NCBI RefSeq assembly: GCF_014109725.1
Contig: NZ_CP058554.1
Coordinates: 4,278,001-4,342,000, forward strand
Source of the DNA: Comamonas piscis
Lineage (GTDB): Bacteria > Pseudomonadota > Gammaproteobacteria > Burkholderiales > Burkholderiaceae_C
DNA: 64,000 bases
Direction of reading: 5' to 3'
The position numbers were made by a program, and so were the translations under genes. Numbering within the stretch: position 1 is the first letter of the stretch; each line of letters begins with the position of its first letter. The notes under the pieces were generated by a model. The model was not told the DNA's origin and did not search any database. It saw only the letters and a program-made list of their open reading frames with translations. Below, in pieces: positions 56,976 to 64,000 of this stretch.

Positions 56976-59138
56976 ATGGACCTACCTGCCCCGTCTTCAC
57001 CGTTCGCTGATGCGGACCATGGCGCCACCGGCAAGCCCGCCGCCGCGATGAAACGCGGCCGGGAGATGTTGCCCCTGGTGCGCCGAGCCACCTTGGTGCT
57101 CGTGCTCTTCTGGCTCTGTTTGGTGGCCGGCCTGGGCTGGTGGCTGTCGCAACGCATCGCCAGCCAGTGGACCCAGAGCCAGGCCTCCAGCGCCGCCTAC
57201 GAGGCTGAGACCACCGCACGCGTGGTGGACCGGCTGTTCACCCAGATGGTCAGCGTCGCCAATATGGTGGCCAGCCAGAGCCAGGTGATCGAGCTCGCCA
57301 AACGTTACCGCGAGGACCCGCCCGGTCTGGACGCGCTGACCCGCCAGCAGCGCGCAGCCCAGTTCACTGCTGATCCGCTGGTGCGCAAGGTGGGTGATTT
57401 CATGGACGCGCTGGGTGCCGATCTGCGCTATGCCCGCATCTACCAGAACAACCTGTCGGACGACACCATCACGGCCAGCAACTGGGCCGCACCCGACAGC
57501 ATCGTCGGCATGATCTACTCAGGCCGCATCTACCTGAACCATGCCTTGCGCGACGGCAGCGGCCATTCCTTCGGCATTGCGCGTATCAACAAGACGCCGT
57601 CCTACTTTGTGGCCAGCCGCATCGACGATGCCCAGGATGTCGTGCAGGGCTCCGTCACCGTCAAGTTCGATGCGCCCGATATGGCGCACTACCTGACCGG
57701 CCGGCATACAGCGCTGATCGTCAACCAGCAAGGCCGCGTGACGACCAGCTCGTCCGAACCCTTCATGCTGCGCAATGTGGCCGGCATGCTGCCCGCCGGC
57801 GTGCTGCACCCTTCGGATGATGAGGATGGTGAGGCGCTGGGCGATGCGATGGACATCCAGCCGCTGGCCGCCTATGGCATTGATGGCCAATGGCTGATCG
57901 ATGGCAAGCCCTATGTGATGAAGCGCCAGCCGCTGAACAACCGGCAGTACCAGCTGCTGACCCTGGCCTCGCTGGAGCCCCTGGCCGCCATCCGTGAGCA
58001 GCACCTGTGGACAGCAATCCTGGTGGCCTCCGTCGGCACCGTGCTGATCCTGCTGTCCTGCCATATCCTGGGCCAGATGGTGGTGCGCCGCCAGGACGAG
58101 AAATACGCCGCCATGGTCACCTCGGCACTCAATGCCGACCTGAGCACAGCGCTGAGCGATGCCCAGACCAAGGAACGCCAGAAGGTGGAAGTGCTGGGCT
58201 ACATCGGCCATGACCTGCGCGCGCCACTGGCCACCATCAAGGGCTATTCCGAGCTGCTGCTGACAGAGGCCCCGGAGAAACAACAGGGCCTGGTCAAGAC
58301 CATCCAGCGCAGCGTCAAATACCAGCTCGACCTGATCGACGAGCTGCTGGAGTACGCCAAGTCCGAGCTGCAACCGCTGGCCGTGCGCCCCGCCCCCATC
58401 GATCTGCAGGCGCTGCTGGCTGACATCTCGGACTACGCCGTCTCGCTGTGCTCGCAGCAAAACAACCATTTCCACTGCCATGTCAGCGGCGCCCTGCCCC
58501 GGCGCATCGCCATGGATGGCAAGCGCCTGCAGCAGGTGCTGCTGAACCTGATCTCCAATGCCGCCAAGTTCACCCGCGATGGTGTCGTGACCCTGTCGGT
58601 CAATGCCCGCGAGGATGGCGAATTTTGTGTGCTCCATATTGCCGTCAGCGACACCGGCATTGGCATCGACCTGGCCCAGAAGCCCGATATCTTTGATGCC
58701 TTCCAGCAAATTCAGACCGAGGGCGGCAGCACCGGCCTGGGCCTGTTCATCTCGCAGCGCATTCTGATGGCGATGGGCGGGAGCCTGGAAGTGAGCAGCG
58801 CCGCCGGCCAGGGCACGACCTTCTCGTTTGAACTGTCGGTGCCGATCATCGAACGCAGTGGCGCAGGCAGCCCAGAGGCCAATACATTGCCAGGGCCGCC
58901 AAGCCGCATAGCTGCAGCACCGGTGGTTGCCATGGCCACCCCTGGCGATGCGGCACTCGACGAGCTCGCCGAGCTGGCCTTGCAGGGCCGCCTGACCGAT
59001 ATCGAAGGCTGGATCAACCGCCACACCGATCACACGGTCCATGCGCTCTTTACCGCCGAGCTGCTGGACCGGCTGGAGCAGTTTGACTTTGCCGGCATTC
59101 ACCAGCTGGCACTGCGCAACAAGCGCGGCGCCGGCTAA
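56976..59138 (+). CDS. Cache-type sensor histidine kinase
   Basis: A 720-residue membrane kinase: first membrane helix about 37-58 (TLVLVLFWLCLVAGLGWWLS), a large periplasmic Cache-like sensor domain (about 60-340, with ARIYQNNLSDDTITASNWAA), a second helix (about 345-365), HisKA with His near 412 in GYIGHDLRAPLATIKGYSEL, and HATPase (NLISNAAKFTRD, DTGIGIDLAQKPD and TGLGLFISQRI). About 110 extra residues follow, ending in a helical motif (LDELAELALQGRLTDIEGWI) often seen at the end of hybrid kinases. It pairs with the receiver-AraC gene. The stimulus is unknown. Confidence 0.92.
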   Translation: MDLPAPSSPFADADHGATGKPAAAMKRGREMLPLVRRATLVLVLFWLCLVAGLGWWLSQRIASQWTQSQASSAAYEAETTARVVDRLFTQMVSVANMVASQSQVIELAKRYREDPPGLDALTRQQRAAQFTADPLVRKVGDFMDALGADLRYARIYQNNLSDDTITASNWAAPDSIVGMIYSGRIYLNHALRDGSGHSFGIARINKTPSYFVASRIDDAQDVVQGSVTVKFDAPDMAHYLTGRHTALIVNQQGRVTTSSSEPFMLRNVAGMLPAGVLHPSDDEDGEALGDAMDIQPLAAYGIDGQWLIDGKPYVMKRQPLNNRQYQLLTLASLEPLAAIREQHLWTAILVASVGTVLILLSCHILGQMVVRRQDEKYAAMVTSALNADLSTALSDAQTKERQKVEVLGYIGHDLRAPLATIKGYSELLLTEAPEKQQGLVKTIQRSVKYQLDLIDELLEYAKSELQPLAVRPAPIDLQALLADISDYAVSLCSQQNNHFHCHVSGALPRRIAMDGKRLQQVLLNLISNAAKFTRDGVVTLSVNAREDGEFCVLHIAVSDTGIGIDLAQKPDIFDAFQQIQTEGGSTGLGLFISQRILMAMGGSLEVSSAAGQGTTFSFELSVPIIERSGAGSPEANTLPGPPSRIAAAPVVAMATPGDAALDELAELALQGRLTDIEGWINRHTDHTVHALFTAELLDRLEQFDFAGIHQLALRNKRGAG

Positions 59139-59146
59139 GCAGACGC

Positions 59147-59956
59147 TCAGCCCTGCTTGCCGCGCTGTGTCCAGCGGCTGCTGATGGTGCGGGCCAGCCA
59201 GTCAAGCGCAAAGCCCAGGCCGCCGATCACCACGATGCCGGCCATCAGCTCGTCGTAGGCCAGGCGGTCGCGCGTGTCCAGCACAAAGTAACCCATGCCG
59301 CTGGAGACGCCCAGCATCTCGGCGGGCACCAGCACGATCCAGCCAATGCCCACCGCCAGCCGAAAGCCGGTGAGGATATGGCTGATGCAGCCAGGTAGGA
59401 CCACACGGGCAATGGTCTCCCAACGCGTGGCCGAGAGGCTCTGCGCCAGCCGCATCCAGGCCGGGTCCAGCGCGGCCACGCCAGCGGCGGTGTTCAGCAT
59501 GATGGGCCAGACGGTGGCAAAGCTCAGCAGAAAGACCACCGGCGCCTCACCCACGCCCAGCGCCATCACCGCCAACGGCATCCAGGACAGCGGCGAGACC
59601 ATGCGCAAGAACTGAAACGTCGGCCCGCTGATGCGCGCAAACAGCGGCGACAGGCCCAGGCACAGCCCCAGCGGCACACCGATGGCCATCGCCAGCAGCA
59701 GCGCAATCGCAATGCGCTGCAGGCTGGTGCTGATGTGCGGCCACAGCTCGCCACTGCCCAGCAAATGCACGAGGGCCTTCAAGCCCGCCTGCGGCGCAAA
59801 GGCCGCGCGGATCACCTCTACATCGGAGATATACCGGGCAGCAAGTGCCCACAGCCCCAGGCTGATCACGATGCCCAGCAGCGGCCAGGCCAGGCGCGCG
59901 GCCCAGCGCTGTGCCCTGCCGGCATCCCGGGTGCTGTCATGCGCCCCCAGCATCAT
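59147..59956 (-). CDS. ABC transporter permease (SsuC/TauC/NrtB type)
   Basis: A 269-residue membrane protein with about six helices and the cytoplasmic EAA-type loop around LDPAWMRLAQSLSATRWETI, followed by ARVVLPGCISHILTGFRLAV. This is the usual layout for sulfonate, taurine or nitrate transporters. It overlaps the binding-protein gene by 4 bp. Confidence 0.9.
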   Translation of the reverse strand: MMLGAHDSTRDAGRAQRWAARLAWPLLGIVISLGLWALAARYISDVEVIRAAFAPQAGLKALVHLLGSGELWPHISTSLQRIAIALLLAMAIGVPLGLCLGLSPLFARISGPTFQFLRMVSPLSWMPLAVMALGVGEAPVVFLLSFATVWPIMLNTAAGVAALDPAWMRLAQSLSATRWETIARVVLPGCISHILTGFRLAVGIGWIVLVPAEMLGVSSGMGYFVLDTRDRLAYDELMAGIVVIGGLGFALDWLARTISSRWTQRGKQG

Positions 59957-61173
59957 GCGGCGATCACTTCCTTGCGGCTGAAGTCATCCGCATGGCCAAA
60001 GGCCTTGAGGCCGCCCACTTGGCTCAGCGCCTGTTTCACAAAGCGGTCATCCACCAAATCCTTGGCGGCAAAGGCCGGGTCCAGCTCGCGGATAAAGTCC
60101 ACATTGCCTTCCATCATCGTGCCCTGCATGGCCTTGACCAGCTCCTGCGTGTAGCTGGGGAAGGGATAGGGCTGGAAGTCGATGCGGCGCTGGTTCCACT
60201 CGGGGTGCTGCAGCACGCCCTTGGCGCGGTACTGCTCAAAATCCTTCAGGTCAAACACCTTCTGCAATACCGGCAGCGGGTGCGGCGTGTACTTGTTGGC
60301 GCCGTCCTTGGACATCAACTCGGCCGTCTCGCCCATGTGGTCGCGCGTCCACAGCTGCGCCTTGACGAGGGCCGTGGTCACGCGCTGGGCCCACTCAGGG
60401 CGCTCAGCAATGTCGCGCTCGGACAGGGTCACCAGGCAGCAGGCATGGTCCTTCCAGATATCGCCCAGGAAGCGCGCCACCTTGCCCACGCCCAGGGTCT
60501 CGGCCATCGCATTGAACGGGTCGGCCACGATAAAGCCTGACACCGATTTGGAAGCCAGCGCAGCCACCATCTCGGCCGGCGGCACGATCACCAGGTTCAC
60601 CTCCTTGGCGCCCAGCGCCGTGCCCTTGGGCTTACTGACCGGCGTGAGCCCGTTCTTGCGCAGCACCTGCTGGATGAGGATGTTGTGGATCGAATACCAG
60701 AACGGAATCGCGAACGTGGTACCAGCCAGATCGGCCACGCTGTTGATGTTGGGGGCCACGGTGATGGCCGAGCCGCTCATATGGTTCCAGGCCACGACCT
60801 TGGCACCAAACTTGGAGCCATAGCGCACCGACAAGGTCGTCGGCGACAGCAGATGCACCACATTCACCTGGCCGGCAATAAAGGCCTCGATGAGCTGCGC
60901 CCAGCTGCGGAACAGGCGTGGCTTCTCGGCCTGCAGGCCTTCAGCCTCAAACAGCTTGCGGCTGTGCGCCACAAAGAAGGGGGTCGCATCGGTGATCGCC
61001 AGGTAGCCAATGCGCACGGGCACATCGTCGCCCTTGAACTTTTGCGCCAGCGCGTCGCCCGCGCGCAGCAAGGGCGTGGCCGCCACACCGCTGATGGCGG
61101 CAATGCGCAGCCAATCACGGCGGCTGATGCCGCAGTCGCAGTGGCTGGAGGTGCAGATATGTTGGTAAGTCAT
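59953..61173 (-). CDS. ABC transporter binding protein (NrtA/CmpA/sulfonate class), Tat-exported
   Basis: A 406-residue protein with a twin-arginine signal (SRRDWLRIAAISGVAATPLL after a Cys-rich start), then a family-type binding domain: RIGYLAITDATPFFVAHSRK, GQVNVVHLLSPTTLSVRYGS, AGTTFAIPFWYSIHNILIQQ, and VSGFIVADPFNAMAE. It binds a small oxyanion or sulfonate in the periplasm; which one is unclear. GGAGAGAG precedes the ATG at 61173; eight upstream codons are rejected. Tat export suggests folding in the cytoplasm first. Confidence 0.88.
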   Translation of the reverse strand: MTYQHICTSSHCDCGISRRDWLRIAAISGVAATPLLRAGDALAQKFKGDDVPVRIGYLAITDATPFFVAHSRKLFEAEGLQAEKPRLFRSWAQLIEAFIAGQVNVVHLLSPTTLSVRYGSKFGAKVVAWNHMSGSAITVAPNINSVADLAGTTFAIPFWYSIHNILIQQVLRKNGLTPVSKPKGTALGAKEVNLVIVPPAEMVAALASKSVSGFIVADPFNAMAETLGVGKVARFLGDIWKDHACCLVTLSERDIAERPEWAQRVTTALVKAQLWTRDHMGETAELMSKDGANKYTPHPLPVLQKVFDLKDFEQYRAKGVLQHPEWNQRRIDFQPYPFPSYTQELVKAMQGTMMEGNVDFIRELDPAFAAKDLVDDRFVKQALSQVGGLKAFGHADDFSRKEVIAA

Positions 61174-61215
61174 GGGTTCTCTCTCCTGGTCTGTCATCGT
61201 TGGCTGGGGGTGGTG

Positions 61216-62022
61216 TCAAACGGCTCGGGCGGGGCTGCGCAAGGCCTGGAGCGCATGCAAAATCTCCAGCCGCATCGCGGCAATGCGCTCATCGTCGATG
61301 CGCCGGGGGTGGGGAATGTCGATGTGCCAGCTCTGCACAATGCGGCCCGCACCGGCCTGCACATCGGGCGTGCTGCCCATCAGCAGCACCCGGTCCGCCA
61401 CCAGCAGGGCCTCGTCAATATCGTGGGTAACCAGCAGCGCGGCCGTGTGCCAGCGGTGCACCACCTCGACCAGCAGCGCCTGCATATCGCTGCGGGTCAG
61501 CACATCCAACGCCGAGAAAGGCTCATCGGCCAGCAGCAGGCGCGGCTCACGCGCCAGCGCCCGGGCCAGCGCCGCACGCTGCGCCATGCCGCCCGAGAGC
61601 TGCGCCGGAAACAGCCGCTCCTTGCCCTTCAAACCCACCGCATCCATGCTGGCCTGCACGCGCTGCGCAATCGCCTGCTGCGTGGCCTGGGGCTGGTGCT
61701 TGAAGTCCAGGCCAAAGGCCACGTTGTCCTGCACATTCAACCAGGGCAGCAGGCTGGCCTGCTGGAACACCACGGCCGCACGCGGGTGCGGCGCGCGCAG
61801 GGGTGCATCCAGAAACTGCACTGAGCCCGCATCGGGTGGCTGCAAGCCTGCCAGGGTGCGCAGCAAGGTCGATTTGCCACAGCCGCTACCGCCCAACAGC
61901 GCCACAATCTCCTGGCTGTCGATATCTATATCGATGCCGGCAAACACCGGCTGCCCAGCGCGGTAGCCATAGCGCAGGCCCCGTCCCTGCAAGGCTTGGC
62001 GGGGTGCAAGGCTTGCCGTCAT
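61216..62022 (-). CDS. ABC transporter ATPase (SsuB/TauB type)
   Basis: A 268-residue ATPase: Walker A LLGGSGCGKSTLLRTLAGLQ, Q-loop VVFQQASLLPWLNVQDNVAF, signature LSGGMAQR, Walker B LLLADEPFSALDVL, and H-loop VTHDIDEALLVADRV. The 42-bp gap to the binding-protein gene and 4-bp overlap with the upstream dehydrogenase-like gene make one operon of all four genes. Confidence 0.93.
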   Translation of the reverse strand: MTASLAPRQALQGRGLRYGYRAGQPVFAGIDIDIDSQEIVALLGGSGCGKSTLLRTLAGLQPPDAGSVQFLDAPLRAPHPRAAVVFQQASLLPWLNVQDNVAFGLDFKHQPQATQQAIAQRVQASMDAVGLKGKERLFPAQLSGGMAQRAALARALAREPRLLLADEPFSALDVLTRSDMQALLVEVVHRWHTAALLVTHDIDEALLVADRVLLMGSTPDVQAGAGRIVQSWHIDIPHPRRIDDERIAAMRLEILHALQALRSPARAV

Positions 62023-63107
62023 GCCACCACCTGCGGCGCATGCTGGGCCAGCTCGCCTTCAAGCTGGGTCAGGCTGGGGGTGACGATGGGGATAAAGGCC
62101 GACTCGCGCCAGCGGCGGCCAAAATCGGGCTGCTGGTCTTGCAGGTAGGCGCGGCCTCCCGTCGCCTGCAGCTCCAGCTGCAAGGCCTCTTGCACAAGGC
62201 CTGCCAGGCGCATGCGCAATGCAAACAAGGGGCTGACATCGGCGACCCAGCGGTCACCCAGCACGCCCTCCAACAGCTCGGCCTCCACTTGGCCCAGCGT
62301 CTTCTGTGCCTCGGTCACGCGGGTGTGCAAAGGGCCACGTGCGCCGCCATCCTGGGCAGCAGCCTGCAACGCGGCACGGGCCAGGCCGATGGACAACGCA
62401 CACTGCATGCCCAAAAACCCTGGGCGCGCCGCCTTCAAATACGGTGGCCCGGCCTGTGCCAGCAGCGCCTGGGCGGGCACCGCCACCTGGTTCAGCTGCA
62501 GCGCAGCGGTATTGCTGGCACGCATGCCCAGCAGGTCCAGATCGGGCGAGCGCACCAGGCCCGGCAACCCACTCTCCAGCGCCATCACCATCGGCAGGCC
62601 GCCGCCTTCGGGCTGCACCGCAGCGGCCACGACAAAACCCTGGCTTCGCACGTTCGACACCCAAGGCAACACGCCATCCAGGCACCAGCCCTGCGCCGCC
62701 GGCTTGGCCTGCACCTGCAAAGCCTCGATGCGCGACAGAAACTTGATCACATTGGAGAGGCCCACCGCGCCTGCGATATCGCCGCGCAGCAAGGCATCCC
62801 ACCAACGCTCACGGGCGGCATCATTGCCGCTGGCCTGCAGGTAGTGGATAAAGGCGCGCTGACTCCAAAAGACAAATGCCGTCGTCAGCGACAGGCCGGC
62901 CACCTCGGTGATCGCAGCAATCGCATCGCGCACATCACCGCCATGGCCGCCTTGCGCGACCGGCAGGCCCGTGCGCAGCAGGTCATGGTGGGCCAGCATC
63001 GGCAGCACGGTGCTGGCCAGCTCGGCCTGGGTATCGAGCACAAAGGCGCGCTGCGCGATATCGCTGCGGGCGCTCTCGGTCAGCATGGGGGACGGGGTGG
63101 TGCGCAT
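62019..63107 (-). CDS. Acyl-CoA-dehydrogenase-like flavoprotein (SfnB/DszC-like)
   Basis: A 362-residue protein of the acyl-CoA dehydrogenase fold: helical N-terminus (HHDLLRTGLPVAQGGHGGD), a middle beta domain (GVLPWVSNVRSQGFVVAAAV, SPDLDLLGMRASNTAALQLN), and a C-terminal helical domain ending LQLELQATGGRAYL. Shorter than classical members and lacking clear CoA-binding marks, it resembles SfnB/DszC-type FMNH2-dependent monooxygenases linked to sulfur-source use. It heads an operon with a sulfonate/nitrate-type ABC importer, which fits. The substrate is unknown. Alternative start at 63086. The 271 bp upstream (63108-63378) hold a 15-bp palindrome, TTGCCGGACCGGCAA at 63203-63217, that may be an operator. 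Confidence 0.78.
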   Translation of the reverse strand: MRTTPSPMLTESARSDIAQRAFVLDTQAELASTVLPMLAHHDLLRTGLPVAQGGHGGDVRDAIAAITEVAGLSLTTAFVFWSQRAFIHYLQASGNDAARERWWDALLRGDIAGAVGLSNVIKFLSRIEALQVQAKPAAQGWCLDGVLPWVSNVRSQGFVVAAAVQPEGGGLPMVMALESGLPGLVRSPDLDLLGMRASNTAALQLNQVAVPAQALLAQAGPPYLKAARPGFLGMQCALSIGLARAALQAAAQDGGARGPLHTRVTEAQKTLGQVEAELLEGVLGDRWVADVSPLFALRMRLAGLVQEALQLELQATGGRAYLQDQQPDFGRRWRESAFIPIVTPSLTQLEGELAQHAPQVVA

Positions 63108-63378
63108 GGTGCAAGGCCGGCGGCCCCTTTGACATGAACGCCTTGGCTGCCGCTGCCTGGCCACCGGGGCGCAGGTGTGGAGAGCATCAGTCGCATGGTC
63201 AGTTGCCGGACCGGCAAAAAGTCATGGTGGGAGCGCGGGCAGGCCCCGCGCGAGGATGCTGCAGTCTAACGCAACTGCCTTATAGGCTTATTTGACCGAG
63301 CGCATGCAGTCTCGCTGCAGCAGGCGCCAGGGCCACGGCGCGATTCTTGCCACCCCCACCATCCCCTCGCACCCTGGC

Positions 63379-63990
63379 TTAGGCTTGCGCAGCCTCCACC
63401 GCAGGCTCACCCAGGCTCAGCATCAGGCGGTTGGCCCAGTTGAAGAAGGCCGCGCCTTGCAGTGCATCGGCAATCGCATAGTCATCCAGCCCGGCCTGGC
63501 GCAGGCCGTCGATATGGCTGGCATCCAGCGCCAGAGGGGTCTCGGTCAACGCGACCGAGGCGGCAACAATGGCATTCCAGCGCTGCCCCAAATCAGCCTG
63601 CACGCCGTCATCGAGCAGCTTTTGCACATCCTCTTCGCGGCGCGAGAAATGCGAGGCAAAGCGTGCGTGCACCGAGGCGCAGTAAATGCAGCCGTTGAGC
63701 CGGGAGGTGGCCGCAGCGGCCAGCTCGCGCTCGGCGCGGGGCAGGCCACCATCGGGGTTGTAGAAGATGTCCTTGTCGGTGCGGGTGCGCGCGCCCAGGG
63801 TGTCGGGGTCGCGGGCCAGCAGCCGAAAGTACGGTGACTTGGCACGCGAGGCATCGACCAGGCCTTCAAAGTGCCTCGGAGTCAGCTCCGCCTCCGGCAA
63901 GGGGTCAATCCAGGGCAGCCAATCCAGCTGGGCTTGGGTAAAGACCGAGGGTGCCGTGCTGGCTGGGTAGTTCAGGGTGTGGTTGCTCAT
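63379..63990 (-). CDS. AhpD-like carboxymuconolactone decarboxylase-domain protein
   Basis: A 203-residue protein with the CMD/AhpD redox motif GCIYCASVHARFASHF (Cys-x-x-Cys followed by His) in the middle, preceded by PRAERELAAAATSRL, and the trailing domain LDASHIDGLRQAGLDDYAIA typical of alkylhydroperoxidase-domain proteins seen in organosulfur gene clusters. It may reduce peroxides or shuttle thiol redox. It is on the same strand as, and upstream of, the flavoprotein-ABC operon, separated by 271 bp, so it may be part of the same pathway. Confidence 0.82.
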   Translation of the reverse strand: MSNHTLNYPASTAPSVFTQAQLDWLPWIDPLPEAELTPRHFEGLVDASRAKSPYFRLLARDPDTLGARTRTDKDIFYNPDGGLPRAERELAAAATSRLNGCIYCASVHARFASHFSRREEDVQKLLDDGVQADLGQRWNAIVAASVALTETPLALDASHIDGLRQAGLDDYAIADALQGAAFFNWANRLMLSLGEPAVEAAQA

Positions 63991-64000
63991 GCAGCGCTCT

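Noticed and set aside
1..64000. CRISPR array, tRNA or rRNA gene, insertion sequence, prophage or restriction/defence system
   Set aside because: No regularly spaced repeats, no transposase, integrase or phage structural genes, and no defence-type domains were seen; a tRNA scan could not be run but no cloverleaf was noticed in the gaps.

Overview
The window looks like a chromosomal stretch of a Comamonas-like betaproteobacterium (Comamonadaceae, Burkholderiales). The evidence is high GC content, the order yicC-gmk-rpoZ-spoT-greB, a hemW-rdgB pair, a Bug/TctC-type binding protein, and four exported proteins with IPTL-CTERM-like tails, a signal known from this family. I saw no rRNA, tRNA, CRISPR array, insertion sequence or prophage. 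Most of the window is ordinary, densely packed core genome, with accessory islands at about 39.9-49.8 kb and 53.9-59.1 kb.

Layout. 0-1 kb: the end of an iron-type fecI-fecR pair with a Fur-box-like site. 1-3 kb: tctBA tricarboxylate transporter membrane genes. 3.3-9.6 kb: a GspE/PilB-type ATPase, a spermidine-synthase-like protein, a DNA glycosylase, a TatD nuclease and lolDC. 9.7-12.3 kb: a conserved hypothetical gene coupled to recJ. 12.6-17.5 kb: a D-amino-acid dehydrogenase-like enzyme converging on a five-gene operon (binding protein, permease, ATPase, Lrp/AsnC regulator, Asp/Glu-type racemase). 17.7-21.5 kb: PHP phosphoesterase, YciO, M50 protease and trpS. 21.6-26.6 kb: a three-gene signalling module (OmpR-type regulator, LysM-FecR exported protein, CHASE2 histidine kinase). 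26.6-36.8 kb: an MFS transporter, hemW, rdgB, a PP2C/Ser-Thr kinase pair, then yicC, gmk, rpoZ, spoT and greB. 36.8-39.9 kb: a tightly coupled tetR-bug-amidase operon.

40.0-49.7 kb is the first accessory island. It holds a 65-aa gene beside a near-consensus LexA box, two adjacent IPTL-CTERM-like proteins, an ECF sigma/anti-sigma operon preceded by a COG4315-type exported protein and followed by an AcfC-like binding protein, a 57-aa gene, a solo FHA protein and a third IPTL-CTERM-like protein. 49.8-53.9 kb: divergent lysE/lysR, an SDR oxidoreductase, a small membrane protein and LtrA. 53.9-59.1 kb: a fourth IPTL-CTERM-like protein with a 43-aa mini-ORF upstream, divergent across an AT-rich 336-bp region from a receiver-AraC regulator and its Cache-type histidine kinase. 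59.1-64 kb: an ABC importer of the nitrate/sulfonate class with an acyl-CoA-dehydrogenase-like flavoprotein and an AhpD-like protein, probably for organosulfur scavenging.

The most interesting material is the set of predicted surface proteins with sorting-type tails together with the signalling genes around them, the unannotated small ORFs with good ribosome binding sites, and the LexA box. All functions are inferred from motifs and context in this sequence alone.
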